In this document: in pieces, positions 44,097-51,892 of the stretch
How positions within the stretch are numbered: position 1 is the first letter of the stretch
How the letters are laid out: the number at the start of each line of letters is the position of its first letter
Assembly (NCBI RefSeq): GCF_016756615.1
Contig: NZ_AP023262.1
Coordinates: 4,403,501-4,467,500 of the forward strand
Length of the DNA stretch: 64,000 nucleotides
From: Mesorhizobium sp. L-8-3
GTDB taxonomy: Bacteria; Pseudomonadota; Alphaproteobacteria; Rhizobiales; Rhizobiaceae
Reading direction: 5' to 3'
Notes under the pieces: model-generated
Seen by the model: the letters and a program-made list of their open reading frames with translations, nothing else
Told to the model about the DNA's origin: nothing
Database searches by the model: none
Program-made: the position numbers and the translations under genes

Positions 44097-46127
44097 ATGG
44101 TCAACGACAACGAACTCGATCTGCTGCGCACGATCTCCGTGCCGACGCCCGAGGCGAAGGCGCGCGCGCAGGCGCTTGAGGCGGCGCTTGCCGCCTATGA
44201 CGGCAACCAGAATAGTTCGGAGGCGGCCCAAGGATCGGCCGCGAAGCTTCGTCTCATCGAGCGAGCAAGCAAGCTCTGGAGTGAGATGATGCAGAAGAAA
44301 TTGGTTGCGACACCAGCAATCGCCGGTCTCGTGGCGTTGCCGATCGCCGGCTATGCGGCCTTCCATATCTTGAAAGAGAGCCCCTTCGTGCCGGCGGATG
44401 TGGCCGAGCAGACCACGTCGGAACCCCGGGAACAGGCGCTCGCCCGGCCCGCCCAGGTGAAGCGTGATCTCGATGCGGAGAGCAGGCAAGCGGTCGCCGA
44501 ACTGCCGGCGCCGTCGAAGCCCGAGGCAGGTCCGGCGGAGATGGCGAACCAGGAGGCCGCGCCGGCCGATACTCTGGCGTCGGCGCCCGTGGTTCAGAGC
44601 GGCAATCGAGCCTTGTTCGCGCCCAGCACGGCGGTAGGAAAGATGGCCGTCCGCGAGATCGCGCCCGCGCCCGATATGCCGTCGCCGAAAGCGCAGGGCC
44701 GCGACCGGTTCGAGGCGTTCAAGTCCAACCCGATCCATTCGGCGGCGGAGGATCCGGTTTCGACCTTCTCCATCGATGTCGACACCGCCTCCTATTCCTT
44801 CGCGCGGCGTTCGCTGAAGGAGGGAATCCTGCCGGACCCCGACAGCATCCGCGTCGAGGAGATGATCAACTATTTCCCCTACGACTGGAACGGCCCCGAG
44901 GACGCCTCGACGCCGTTCAACACGACGGTCTCCATCATGCCCACGCCCTGGAACGAACACAGCAGGCTCATGCATGTGGCGATCAAGGGCTACGACGTGA
45001 AACCGGTCGAGCGGCCGAAGGCCAATCTCGTCTTCCTCATCGACGTGTCGGGCTCGATGGAGGAGCCCGACAAGCTTCCGCTGCTGCAGTCGGCTTTCCG
45101 CCTCCTGGTCGGCAAGCTCCAGCCCAATGACACGGTGTCGATCGTCACCTATGCGGGCGAGGCCGGGACCGTGCTGGCGCCGACCAAAGCGTCGGAGCGC
45201 GAAAGGATCCTGGCAGCGATCGACGATCTCCGCCCCGGCGGATCGACGGCAGGAGAAGCGGGCATCAAGGAAGCCTACCGGCTCGCCGAGCAGTCATTCG
45301 TGAAGGGCGGCGTCAACCGGGTCATGCTGGCGACCGACGGCGACTTCAATGTCGGACAAAGCGACGACATGGAGCTCAAGCGGCTGATCGAGGAGAAACG
45401 CAAGTCGGGCGTCTTCCTGTCGGTGTTCGGTTTCGGGCGCGGCAACCTCAACGACCAGATGATGCAGGCGATCGCCCAGAACGGTAACGGAACGGCGGCT
45501 TATATCGATACGCTTGCCGAAGCAGAGAAGGTGCTCGTGCAGGAGGCCGGCTCGACGCTCTTCCCGATCGCCAAGGATGTGAAGATCCAGGTCGAGTTCA
45601 ATCCGGCCAAGGTCTCGGAGTACCGGCTCATCGGCTACGAAACGCGGGCGTTGAACCGCGAGGAATTCAACAACGACCGCGTCGACGCCGGTGAGATCGG
45701 TTCGGGCCATTCGGTCACCGCCATCTACGAGATCACGCCGAAGGGAGCGCCGCAGATAGTGGACGACCTGCGCTATGGCGCGGCGTCGACCGCCAATCCG
45801 GGCGGCATCCGGAACGCGGACGAATATGCCTTCGTGAAGATCCGATACAAGGCGCCCGACGGCGATGTAAGCAAGCTGATCACGACCCCGGTGACGGATG
45901 CCGACGCGGTAGCATCCTTCGATGCGGCCGGCGTCGACCAGCGCTTCTCGGTCGCGGTCGCCGCCTTCGGCCAGAAGTTGCGCGATGCCGATCAGCTCGC
46001 GTCGATGTCCTGGGAGCGCATCATTGAATTGGCCGGCGCCGCGCGCGGTTCCGACCCCTATGGCTATCGCGCGGAGTTCCTGTCGCTGGCGAGGCTCGCT
46101 TCGGCACTGTCAGGCGGAAATCGCTGA
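44097..46127 (+). CDS. vWA membrane protein, YfbK/DUF3520 type, with anti-sigma-like N-terminus
   Basis: 676 residues from ATG 44097, preceded by GAAGAG and directly after the sigma factor. A cytoplasmic ~65-residue stretch (NDNELDLLRTISVPTPEAKARAQALE) is followed by one membrane span (~73-92, VATPAIAGLVALPIAGYAAF) and a Pro/Ala linker. The YfbK_N part contains DTASYSFARRSL. The von Willebrand A domain has the MIDAS motif DVSGSM near residue 315, and DUF3520 is at the C-terminus. The N-terminal segment plus span next to a sigma gene looks like a sigma-regulating tail fused to an exported vWA sensor; that role is inference. Confidence 0.9.
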   Translation: MVNDNELDLLRTISVPTPEAKARAQALEAALAAYDGNQNSSEAAQGSAAKLRLIERASKLWSEMMQKKLVATPAIAGLVALPIAGYAAFHILKESPFVPADVAEQTTSEPREQALARPAQVKRDLDAESRQAVAELPAPSKPEAGPAEMANQEAAPADTLASAPVVQSGNRALFAPSTAVGKMAVREIAPAPDMPSPKAQGRDRFEAFKSNPIHSAAEDPVSTFSIDVDTASYSFARRSLKEGILPDPDSIRVEEMINYFPYDWNGPEDASTPFNTTVSIMPTPWNEHSRLMHVAIKGYDVKPVERPKANLVFLIDVSGSMEEPDKLPLLQSAFRLLVGKLQPNDTVSIVTYAGEAGTVLAPTKASERERILAAIDDLRPGGSTAGEAGIKEAYRLAEQSFVKGGVNRVMLATDGDFNVGQSDDMELKRLIEEKRKSGVFLSVFGFGRGNLNDQMMQAIAQNGNGTAAYIDTLAEAEKVLVQEAGSTLFPIAKDVKIQVEFNPAKVSEYRLIGYETRALNREEFNNDRVDAGEIGSGHSVTAIYEITPKGAPQIVDDLRYGAASTANPGGIRNADEYAFVKIRYKAPDGDVSKLITTPVTDADAVASFDAAGVDQRFSVAVAAFGQKLRDADQLASMSWERIIELAGAARGSDPYGYRAEFLSLARLASALSGGNR

Positions 46128-46156
46128 TACGGCGAGGTTCCTGCGGCCAGAAAGCA

Positions 46157-46187
46157 GAGCGGCGACGAACCTGGTCCGTCGCCGCTC
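46157..46187. terminator. Bidirectional terminator between vWA and BHMT-like genes
   Basis: Perfect 11-9-11 hairpin (GAGCGGCGACG / CGTCGCCGCTC) between convergent stop codons at 46127 and 46260, followed on the plus strand by AATTGTTT. Confidence 0.8.
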
Positions 46188-46259
46188 AATTGTTTAGGGA
46201 TGAAGAACAAGTCGCCGGGGCAGGCTTCCGCAACGGAGCTGCGCCACGAAGGCTGAGGG

Positions 46260-47264
46260 TCAGGCCCTTGCGCGGCGACGCTCGCGGCGTGGTTCGCCAC
46301 CGTCTGCTGCCGTCTTGTTGCGCAACGGTCCGATGTATTCCACGATTGTTTCGAGGGTGGGGCGGCTCGCCTTGGTATGGGCGTCGAGCGCGTGGCGCAT
46401 CGCTGCCAGATGCGCGAAAGACGTGCCGCAGCAGCCGCCGATGATCCTGGCGCCGCCGTCGACCGCGAGGCGCACATAGTCCGACATCAGTTCGGGGGTG
46501 CCGGAATAGTGGATCTCGGATCCACGGAATTCCGGGATGCCGCAATTGCCCTTGACGATGACGGTCGCCTCCGGCTTGGCAGCCGTCATGTCGAGCAGCG
46601 AAGCCAGGATGTCGGCCGCGCCCACGCCGCAATTGGCGCCGACGCCGATCGGGGCGGCCGAAAGGCCTTCCGCCACGCCGTGGATGTCCTTGGGCAGCAG
46701 GCCCATCATGGTGCGGCCGGCGGTGTCGAAGGAACCGGTATAGGTGTAGGGCAGGCCGACGCGGATCGCGGCTTCCGCCGCAGCGCGGATTTCATCCGGC
46801 GCGGACATGGTCTCGATCCAGGCGACCTCGGCGCCGCCGGCCTTGAGCCCTTCGATCTGCTCGGCGAAGGCCTCGACAGCCTCTTCGTAGGTCAACGCGC
46901 CGAGCGGCACCAGCAGTTCACCGGTTGGGCCGACGGAGCCGGCCACGATGACCCTGCGGCCTGCCTTGTCGGCCACCGAACGGGCGATTTCGGCCGCACG
47001 CTTGTTGAGCTCGTGCACGCGATCCTGCGCATGGTGCAGCTTCAGCCGGTGGCGGGTGCCGCCGAAAGAGTTGGTGAGGATGATGTCGGCTCCGGCGTCT
47101 ACGAAACCCTGGTGCAGGGCGGCGATCTTCTCGGGCGCCGCCTCGTTCCAGAGCTCGGGCGCCTCGCCGGCCTCCAGGCCCATGGCGAAGAGGTTGGTGC
47201 CGGTTGCGCCGTCGGCCAGAAGCACGCCCTTTTCCGCAAGGAGCGCATCGATTGGATTGTTCAT
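46260..47264 (-). CDS. Betaine-homocysteine S-methyltransferase-like protein
   Basis: 334 residues. A homocysteine-binding TIM barrel with zinc ligands Cys212 (GANCG), Cys278 and Cys279 (GGCCGTS); ADGATGTNLF near the N-terminus and TNSFGGTRHRL at 64-74. It transfers a methyl from a donor such as glycine betaine to homocysteine, or acts in this cluster as a partner in methyl transfer. The last ~15 residues (GGEPRRERRRARA) form an arginine-rich tail outside the fold. The start is 87 bases after an XRE regulator gene, with a perfect 22-base palindrome between. Confidence 0.92.
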   Translation of the reverse strand: MNNPIDALLAEKGVLLADGATGTNLFAMGLEAGEAPELWNEAAPEKIAALHQGFVDAGADIILTNSFGGTRHRLKLHHAQDRVHELNKRAAEIARSVADKAGRRVIVAGSVGPTGELLVPLGALTYEEAVEAFAEQIEGLKAGGAEVAWIETMSAPDEIRAAAEAAIRVGLPYTYTGSFDTAGRTMMGLLPKDIHGVAEGLSAAPIGVGANCGVGAADILASLLDMTAAKPEATVIVKGNCGIPEFRGSEIHYSGTPELMSDYVRLAVDGGARIIGGCCGTSFAHLAAMRHALDAHTKASRPTLETIVEYIGPLRNKTAADGGEPRRERRRARA

Positions 47265-47296
47265 CGGGAGATTGCCTTAGCTCAAACTGAGATAAG

Positions 47297-47318
47297 CATA
47301 TAAAGAAGTCTTTATATG
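47297..47318. promoter_or_regulatory. 22-base palindromic operator upstream of BHMT-like gene
   Basis: Perfect 10-bp arms CATATAAAGA and TCTTTATATG around AG, lying in the 86-bp gap between the XRE regulator and the BHMT-like gene, about 33 bp upstream of the BHMT start. The core ATAAAGA/TCTTTAT is shared with the site at 33607-33622 upstream of the methyl-THF methyltransferase. An ArsR-type SAH-sensing repressor is the leading guess. Confidence 0.7.
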
Positions 47319-47350
47319 TAGTCAATGTCCAGGGTTGGGAAAACGACGGT

Positions 47351-48190
47351 TCAGCGGGTCACGGCCAATGAAGCGGCGAAGGACGCAGCCTCATGCGCGT
47401 TGACGTCGGCAGCGCGGATCAGATTGTCGAAATGCCTGGTCAGCGTATGGATCGGCTGCGTGGCGTTCAGCACGAGATACATGTCGCCGACATAAATGGC
47501 GGCACGCAGTGACCCGAAGATCGTATAGGGGATCGAATAGCGCATGCGCCCGTCATAGAGATAGAGGCGGAAGCTCGGATAGAGATCGTCCAGCAGCCGG
47601 GCCATGTGGGCGAGTTGTTCGGCGCGGAGATCGGCTGGAAAGCGGTCCCACACGCCGAGGCCGCGCGCGAAGATATCGAGCGTGTGGCGCGGCATGCATA
47701 CTTCCATGTCGGTCTCGGGCCGGCGGCTGTAGTCGATGCGGTATTGCGTCTCGCCGAGTTGGGCCTCGCGGCTCTTGTTCGAAATGCCTGCCTCATAGTC
47801 GATCAGCGCATCGGTTCTCAGAAGGTCAGGGATGCCGGCCGGCACATAGCGGATCTTGGTGCCCGCAGCCTCCGCATGCCACTTGGCGATGAGCGTACGC
47901 TCGAAGCCGCCGGAGGCCTCCTCGATCTCGAGGCTTTCCCTGATCTCGCCGGTCAGGCCTTCGTCCTGGCTGAGGCCGAGCAGCCAGTCGAGCGAGACCT
48001 TGTGCTCGGAAGCTATGTTGAGCAGCGTCTCGGCCCGGGGCAGGCGGGTCGAGGTGCCTGAGAGGAGCTGGGACAGGGCCGACCGGTCTATGCCGACCTC
48101 GGCCGCGAAGGCGGACTGATTGACGCCGGCGCGCTGGATGAGGGTCTTGAGTCTCTCACGGAAGACACTTGAAAGATCGCGCTTGTCCAC
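47351..48190 (-). CDS. XRE-family regulator with C-terminal ligand-like domain
   Basis: 279 residues. The helix-turn-helix is at residues ~12-68 (NQSAFAAEVGIDRSALSQLL). A ~190-residue C-terminal domain contains PAGIPDLLRTDALIDYEAG and DMEVCMPRHTLDIFARGLG, a sensor-like region without a recognised name. It lies upstream of the BHMT-like gene on the same strand and divergent from a desaturase-family gene, so it probably controls one or both. Effector unknown. Confidence 0.85.
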   Translation of the reverse strand: MDKRDLSSVFRERLKTLIQRAGVNQSAFAAEVGIDRSALSQLLSGTSTRLPRAETLLNIASEHKVSLDWLLGLSQDEGLTGEIRESLEIEEASGGFERTLIAKWHAEAAGTKIRYVPAGIPDLLRTDALIDYEAGISNKSREAQLGETQYRIDYSRRPETDMEVCMPRHTLDIFARGLGVWDRFPADLRAEQLAHMARLLDDLYPSFRLYLYDGRMRYSIPYTIFGSLRAAIYVGDMYLVLNATQPIHTLTRHFDNLIRAADVNAHEAASFAASLAVTR

Positions 48191-48225
48191 GTGTGCTCGC
48201 CTCCAGGAAAAAAATACCGGGATTG

Positions 48226-48279
48226 GTCGGAATACCGACTAAGGAGGAGCATCGGAATCCTCCCAAGTGTTTACAACAC
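48226..48279. promoter_or_regulatory. Candidate operators between XRE and desaturase genes
   Basis: The divergent region has two small dyads: GTCGG-AATA-CCGAC (48226-48239) and GTGTT-TAC-AACAC (48267-48279). The latter overlaps an AT-rich promoter-like stretch. Either may be bound by the XRE protein. Confidence 0.4.
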
Positions 48280-48360
48280 ACAACATCTGTATTCCAAGCA
48301 GCGCAATATAAACATTTTATGCGCATTGTCGCATTGCACGCAACGAAAGCTCCTGACACC

Positions 48361-49413
48361 ATGCTGTCAGTAACCAATGATTCCAGCAGTTTAGCGCGCA
48401 CCAAGGGCATGGGCGAAGCAGGCAGACGGCGGGCGCCGACGATAGAATGGCCGACAGTCTTGTTGGTCGTGGGTTGCTACGGCACCTGGGCCGCAACGGG
48501 TTTCCTGGTCTGGCCGCACCATCCGATCATCGCCCTCATCGCGCTCACGCTGACGTTGACGCTGCAGTCGTCGCTGATGCACGAAATCGTGCACGGGCAT
48601 CCCACCCGCGATGCGCGCGTCAACGAGGCCTTCGTCTTCCTGCCGATCGGTCTGGTCTGGCCGTTCCGACGCTTCAAGAACCTGCATCTGCGTCACCATG
48701 CCGACGAAAGGCTGACCGACCCGTTCGACGATCCCGAGAGCTATTACAGGGCGCTCTGGCAGCATCGCGACCTCCCGAAGACGATGAAGCAACTGCTCAG
48801 GGCAAACAATACCATGGTCGGGCGATTCCTGGTCGGACCCTGGTTGTCGAGCATCGGCTTCGTCATCGGCGACTTCAAGCTGGCCGTCGAGGGCGACCGC
48901 GCCGTACGCCAGGCCTGGCTGCTGCACTGCGTCGGGCTCGCGCTCGTCGTGCCAGTCATCGTCTTCGGCTTCGGCATACCGCTCTGGCTCTATGTGCTGG
49001 TGCCGGTGTGGATCGGCCAGTCGCTTATTTCGATCCGCACCTACGCCGAGCATCAATGGTCCGAGCATCCCGAGGGTCGCACCATCATCGTCGAGCGCTC
49101 GCCGCTGTCCGTCCTGTTCCTCAACAACAATCTGCATTTCGTCCATCACAAGAACCCGACAGCGGCCTGGTACGACCTGCCCCGGCTGTTCCGCGAAAGG
49201 CGGGAGGAATGGATCGCCCGCAACAAGGGCTATGTCGTCCCCAGCTATCTCGCGCTGCTGAAGGACTATGCCTTCCGCGCCAAGGAACCCGTCGTGCACC
49301 CGATGCTGCGGCGAGCGCCCGAGACGGGGCGGGCCTTCAAGCCGCGCATCAGGGCGCGCACGGTACACGGCGCCGGCACTGCGCCGGTGCCGGCCGAGCC
49401 GCCGAAGGAGTGA
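48361..49413 (+). CDS. Fatty-acid-desaturase-family membrane di-iron protein
   Basis: 350 residues from ATG 48361; the start is uncertain because the ribosome site is weak, and ATG 48409 or 48319 are possible. All three histidine boxes of membrane di-iron enzymes are present: HEIVHGH (74-80), HLRHH (109-113) and HFVHH in NLHFVHHKNPTAAWYDLP, with four hydrophobic spans. Family members desaturate or hydroxylate acyl chains or other substrates. It is divergent from the XRE regulator and followed by a PhnD-like protein, so it may act on a methylated amine or lipid in this region. Activity unassigned. Confidence 0.85.
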   Translation: MLSVTNDSSSLARTKGMGEAGRRRAPTIEWPTVLLVVGCYGTWAATGFLVWPHHPIIALIALTLTLTLQSSLMHEIVHGHPTRDARVNEAFVFLPIGLVWPFRRFKNLHLRHHADERLTDPFDDPESYYRALWQHRDLPKTMKQLLRANNTMVGRFLVGPWLSSIGFVIGDFKLAVEGDRAVRQAWLLHCVGLALVVPVIVFGFGIPLWLYVLVPVWIGQSLISIRTYAEHQWSEHPEGRTIIVERSPLSVLFLNNNLHFVHHKNPTAAWYDLPRLFRERREEWIARNKGYVVPSYLALLKDYAFRAKEPVVHPMLRRAPETGRAFKPRIRARTVHGAGTAPVPAEPPKE

Positions 49414-49477
49414 GGGCGCCTCCCTCCGGCAGGTCGCTTCTCTTGCCATCTGCCCGCGGGCCGGTTGATATCCTGCC

Positions 49478-50275
49478 ATGAACGAGTTCGTCGTCGCGCT
49501 TCCCATGTATGAATGGCCCGAGACCCGGCACGAAACGGATGCCGAGTGGGCGCGGCTCCGCGCGGCGTTCCGCGAGGCCGGAATCGCGGCGCCGGAACCT
49601 CTGGTTCGGCGCAACGCCGACCTTCCTCCCGTGCCGGGCGGCATCCGCGACGCGAACGGGAACCCGCTCGCGCCCGATCCCGCAACCTTGCCGCCTGATG
49701 AACTCGATTTCCATGCGCTCTGGCTGCATCCACGACTGCTCTTCACCCAGACCTGCTGGGGGCCGATGGAACTCGGGCTGCAGGACCACGTCGCTGTCCT
49801 CGGCCAACCGAGCTATGGCAATATGGAAGGCGGGCAGGGTGCCCTCTATTCAAGCGCGATTCTGATGCTGCGGGGAGCCGGGCCGAGAATGCCGGCGCCG
49901 GCCGATGGCCAGCCGTCCATCCCGCTCGATCTCATGCGTGGAAAGCGGCTCGCCTACAATGGCAATGATTCCATGTCGGGGATCATCGCACTCACCCGCG
50001 ATCTCGGGGCATCGGGCGAGAGCCTGGACATCTTCTCGGAGCGCATCGCGACTGGTGCCCATCGTGCCTCGATCGTGGCCGTCGCCGACGGCCGCGCCGA
50101 CGTCTGCGCCATCGACTGCCGGAGTTGGGACATGGCGCTCCGCCATGAGCCGCGCGCCGCCGACGTCGAAGTGGTGGGCTGGACGGGCAGGCGCAAGGGC
50201 CTGCCCCTGATCACGTCGAGGTCGACGCCGCCTGATGTCGTGGCTGCGTTGAAGCAGAGCCTCAGGCTGACATGA
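49478..50275 (+). CDS. PhnD-like substrate-binding protein without signal peptide
   Basis: 265 residues. PBP type-2 fold of the phosphate/phosphite/phosphonate ABC-binding family (PF12974): HPRLLFTQTCWGPMELG, LPSYGN-like LGQPSYGNMEGGQGALYSS, GKRLAYNGNDSMSGIIAL and VADGRADVCAIDCRSWDMA (hinge residues). It begins MNEFVVALPMYEWPET with no signal peptide and no transporter genes alongside, so it may be a cytoplasmic binding or sensing protein, or a catalytically adapted relative. It is 64 bases after the desaturase gene. A 21-base tandem repeat covers its stop codon region. Confidence 0.8.
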   Translation: MNEFVVALPMYEWPETRHETDAEWARLRAAFREAGIAAPEPLVRRNADLPPVPGGIRDANGNPLAPDPATLPPDELDFHALWLHPRLLFTQTCWGPMELGLQDHVAVLGQPSYGNMEGGQGALYSSAILMLRGAGPRMPAPADGQPSIPLDLMRGKRLAYNGNDSMSGIIALTRDLGASGESLDIFSERIATGAHRASIVAVADGRADVCAIDCRSWDMALRHEPRAADVEVVGWTGRRKGLPLITSRSTPPDVVAALKQSLRLT

Positions 50276-50336
50276 GCGAGCTCAGTCTTGATATGAGCGA
50301 AGCTCAGTCAGACATGAGCAAGGCTCAGTCAGACAT
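50274..50336 (+). repeat. 21-bp tandem repeat at convergent gene ends
   Basis: Three units (50274-50294, 50295-50315, 50316-50336) of the form GAGCxAxxCTCAGTCxxxxAT, with a degenerate unit before them inside the coding end of the PhnD-like gene. The last units encode the C-terminal residues of the M24 protein on the other strand, so one repeat array spans both stop codons. Confidence 0.75.
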
Positions 50337-51680
50337 GAGCCGCGGGTCGAGCGGGTAGGCCGACAGCTTCTCGTTGCCGTTTTCAGTGATGAGCACCTGC
50401 TCCTCGAGCTTCACGCCCTCGTGTCCGCCGAGCCGGCCGATATAGCTTTCGACGCAGAGCACCATGCCCGGCTCGAGCACGCCATCGGGCGTGTCGTCGG
50501 TCCAGTCGGCCGCATGCGGCAAAGTCGGATATTCATCGGCAAGGCCGACGCCATGGTAGAGCACGCCGTAGCGTGTCGCGAAGCAGTCAGGTGGCGGAAC
50601 GCGCGAACGCTCGGCCAGGTCGCGGAACGTCGTGCCCGGCTTCATCAGTTCCGTGTTCTGGGCGATCTGATCGGCTGCGATGCGGAAGAGATCACGCTGC
50701 TCCTGCGTCGGGCCGACGTCGCCGCAGAGCCAGGTCCGCGAGAGATCGGCGCAGAAACCGTAGGGCCCGATCAGGTCGGTATCGAAGGCGACGAGGTCGC
50801 CCGCCTCGATGATCCGCGACGAGCATTCCTGGAACCACGGATTGGTCCGAGGGCCGGAGGACAACAGGCGTGTCTCGATCCATTCGCCGCCGCGGGCGAT
50901 GTTGCCGCGGTGAAGCTCGGCCCAAAGCTCGTTCTCCGATATGCCTGGCCGCAATGCGGCTTCCATCTCGGCCATGGCCGCTTCGCACGCAACGATGGCG
51001 CGGCGCATGGCGAGCAGCTCGTCGGGCGATTTGATCAGCCGGGCACTCTCCATCACCGCCTCGCCATTGCCGATCGCGATGCCCAGGCGCGCGAGCTCGG
51101 ATACGCCCTCGGGGTCGAGATGGTCGACCGCGAGGCGCCTGTTACCGCCGCCATGCTCCTTCACGAGATCGGCGATGCCGCCTGCCCAGCGTCGGACACG
51201 CTTATGAGTAAGTTCGCCGCCATAGAGAAAAAGCCATGGGACGGCCGGGCGAACCTCGTCGACCACACCTGTGTGATCGGAGAGATGCTCGCACGAAAAA
51301 TAGTCGAACAGCACCACCGGGCCGTCCGTGGCGACGAAACAATGCCGCGTCGGATTATGCGCCACCCAGGACTGCATGTTGGTGGCGTCGGTGGCGTAGC
51401 GGATGTTGATCGGATCGTAGAGCAGGGCGCCGGCATAGTCGCGCCGCCTGAGTTCAGCCCGGATGCGTTCGAGCCGATAGCGGCGCATCGCTGGCAGATC
51501 GGGCGCGGCGATACCGGCGGCGCGCCATTCGGCTTCCGCAACGGCGCCGTAGCCCAGGACGTGCTGGTTGAGCCCCGCAGCCTTGTCGCGCGAGGCCTGC
51601 CGAAGCGCCTCGATCGAGCCCGGCTCGAAAGGCATGATCTTGCGGTGGCGGCCGAAGGTCGAGCGCGGGGCGTCGTTCAT
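50325..51680 (-). CDS. dddP: M24 metalloenzyme, DddP (DMSP lyase)-like
   Basis: 451 residues. A creatinase-type N-domain (residues ~20-210) precedes the pita-bread M24 fold. Metal ligands Asp300, Asp302, Asp312, His376, Glu411 and Glu426 and the acid Asp382 each lie exactly five positions after the residues reported for the Roseovarius DddP (D295, D297, D307, H371, E406, E421, D377). The segments TRLLSSGPRTNPWFQEC and VAFDTDLIGPYGFCADLSRTW also follow DddP closely. DddP cleaves DMSP to DMS and acrylate. Ordinary Xaa-Pro peptidase relatives exist, so substrate needs testing. It lies downstream of a dimethylglycine-dehydrogenase-like gene on the same strand. Confidence 0.85.
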   Translation of the reverse strand: MNDAPRSTFGRHRKIMPFEPGSIEALRQASRDKAAGLNQHVLGYGAVAEAEWRAAGIAAPDLPAMRRYRLERIRAELRRRDYAGALLYDPINIRYATDATNMQSWVAHNPTRHCFVATDGPVVLFDYFSCEHLSDHTGVVDEVRPAVPWLFLYGGELTHKRVRRWAGGIADLVKEHGGGNRRLAVDHLDPEGVSELARLGIAIGNGEAVMESARLIKSPDELLAMRRAIVACEAAMAEMEAALRPGISENELWAELHRGNIARGGEWIETRLLSSGPRTNPWFQECSSRIIEAGDLVAFDTDLIGPYGFCADLSRTWLCGDVGPTQEQRDLFRIAADQIAQNTELMKPGTTFRDLAERSRVPPPDCFATRYGVLYHGVGLADEYPTLPHAADWTDDTPDGVLEPGMVLCVESYIGRLGGHEGVKLEEQVLITENGNEKLSAYPLDPRLMSD

Positions 51681-51699
51681 GGAAGCGCCCTGCCGCCAG

Positions 51700-51857
51700 T
51701 ACCCCCCTCTGGCCTGCCGGCCATCTCCCCCTCAAGGGGGGAGATTAGCTGTCGCCACTGCCTGCACACATAGGCAGCGCTGCAGGAAAGTTTCCAGCGT
51801 CGCAACTGCCAATCTCCCCCCTTGAGGGGGAGATGGCCGGCAGGCCAGAGGGGGGTA
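51700..51857. repeat. 47-bp perfect inverted repeat with 64-bp spacer
   Basis: Arms 51700-51746 and 51811-51857 are exact reverse complements over 47 bases (starting TACCCCCCTCTGGCC). Each arm also folds on itself through the ATCTCCCCC ... GGGGGAGAT segment. It sits between two minus-strand genes, 20 bases before the start of the DddP-like gene and 36 bases after the stop of the dehydrogenase. It may be a MITE-like element. A 46-residue-class coding sequence is not seen inside. Confidence 0.85.
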
Positions 51858-51892
51858 TGAAGCACTGCCATGGCCGTTCGCCGCCGCTCCCT

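Noticed and set aside
51700-51857. Insertion sequence with terminal inverted repeats
   Set aside because: The spacer is only 64 bp with no coding sequence and no target-site duplication is evident, so at most a MITE-like element.
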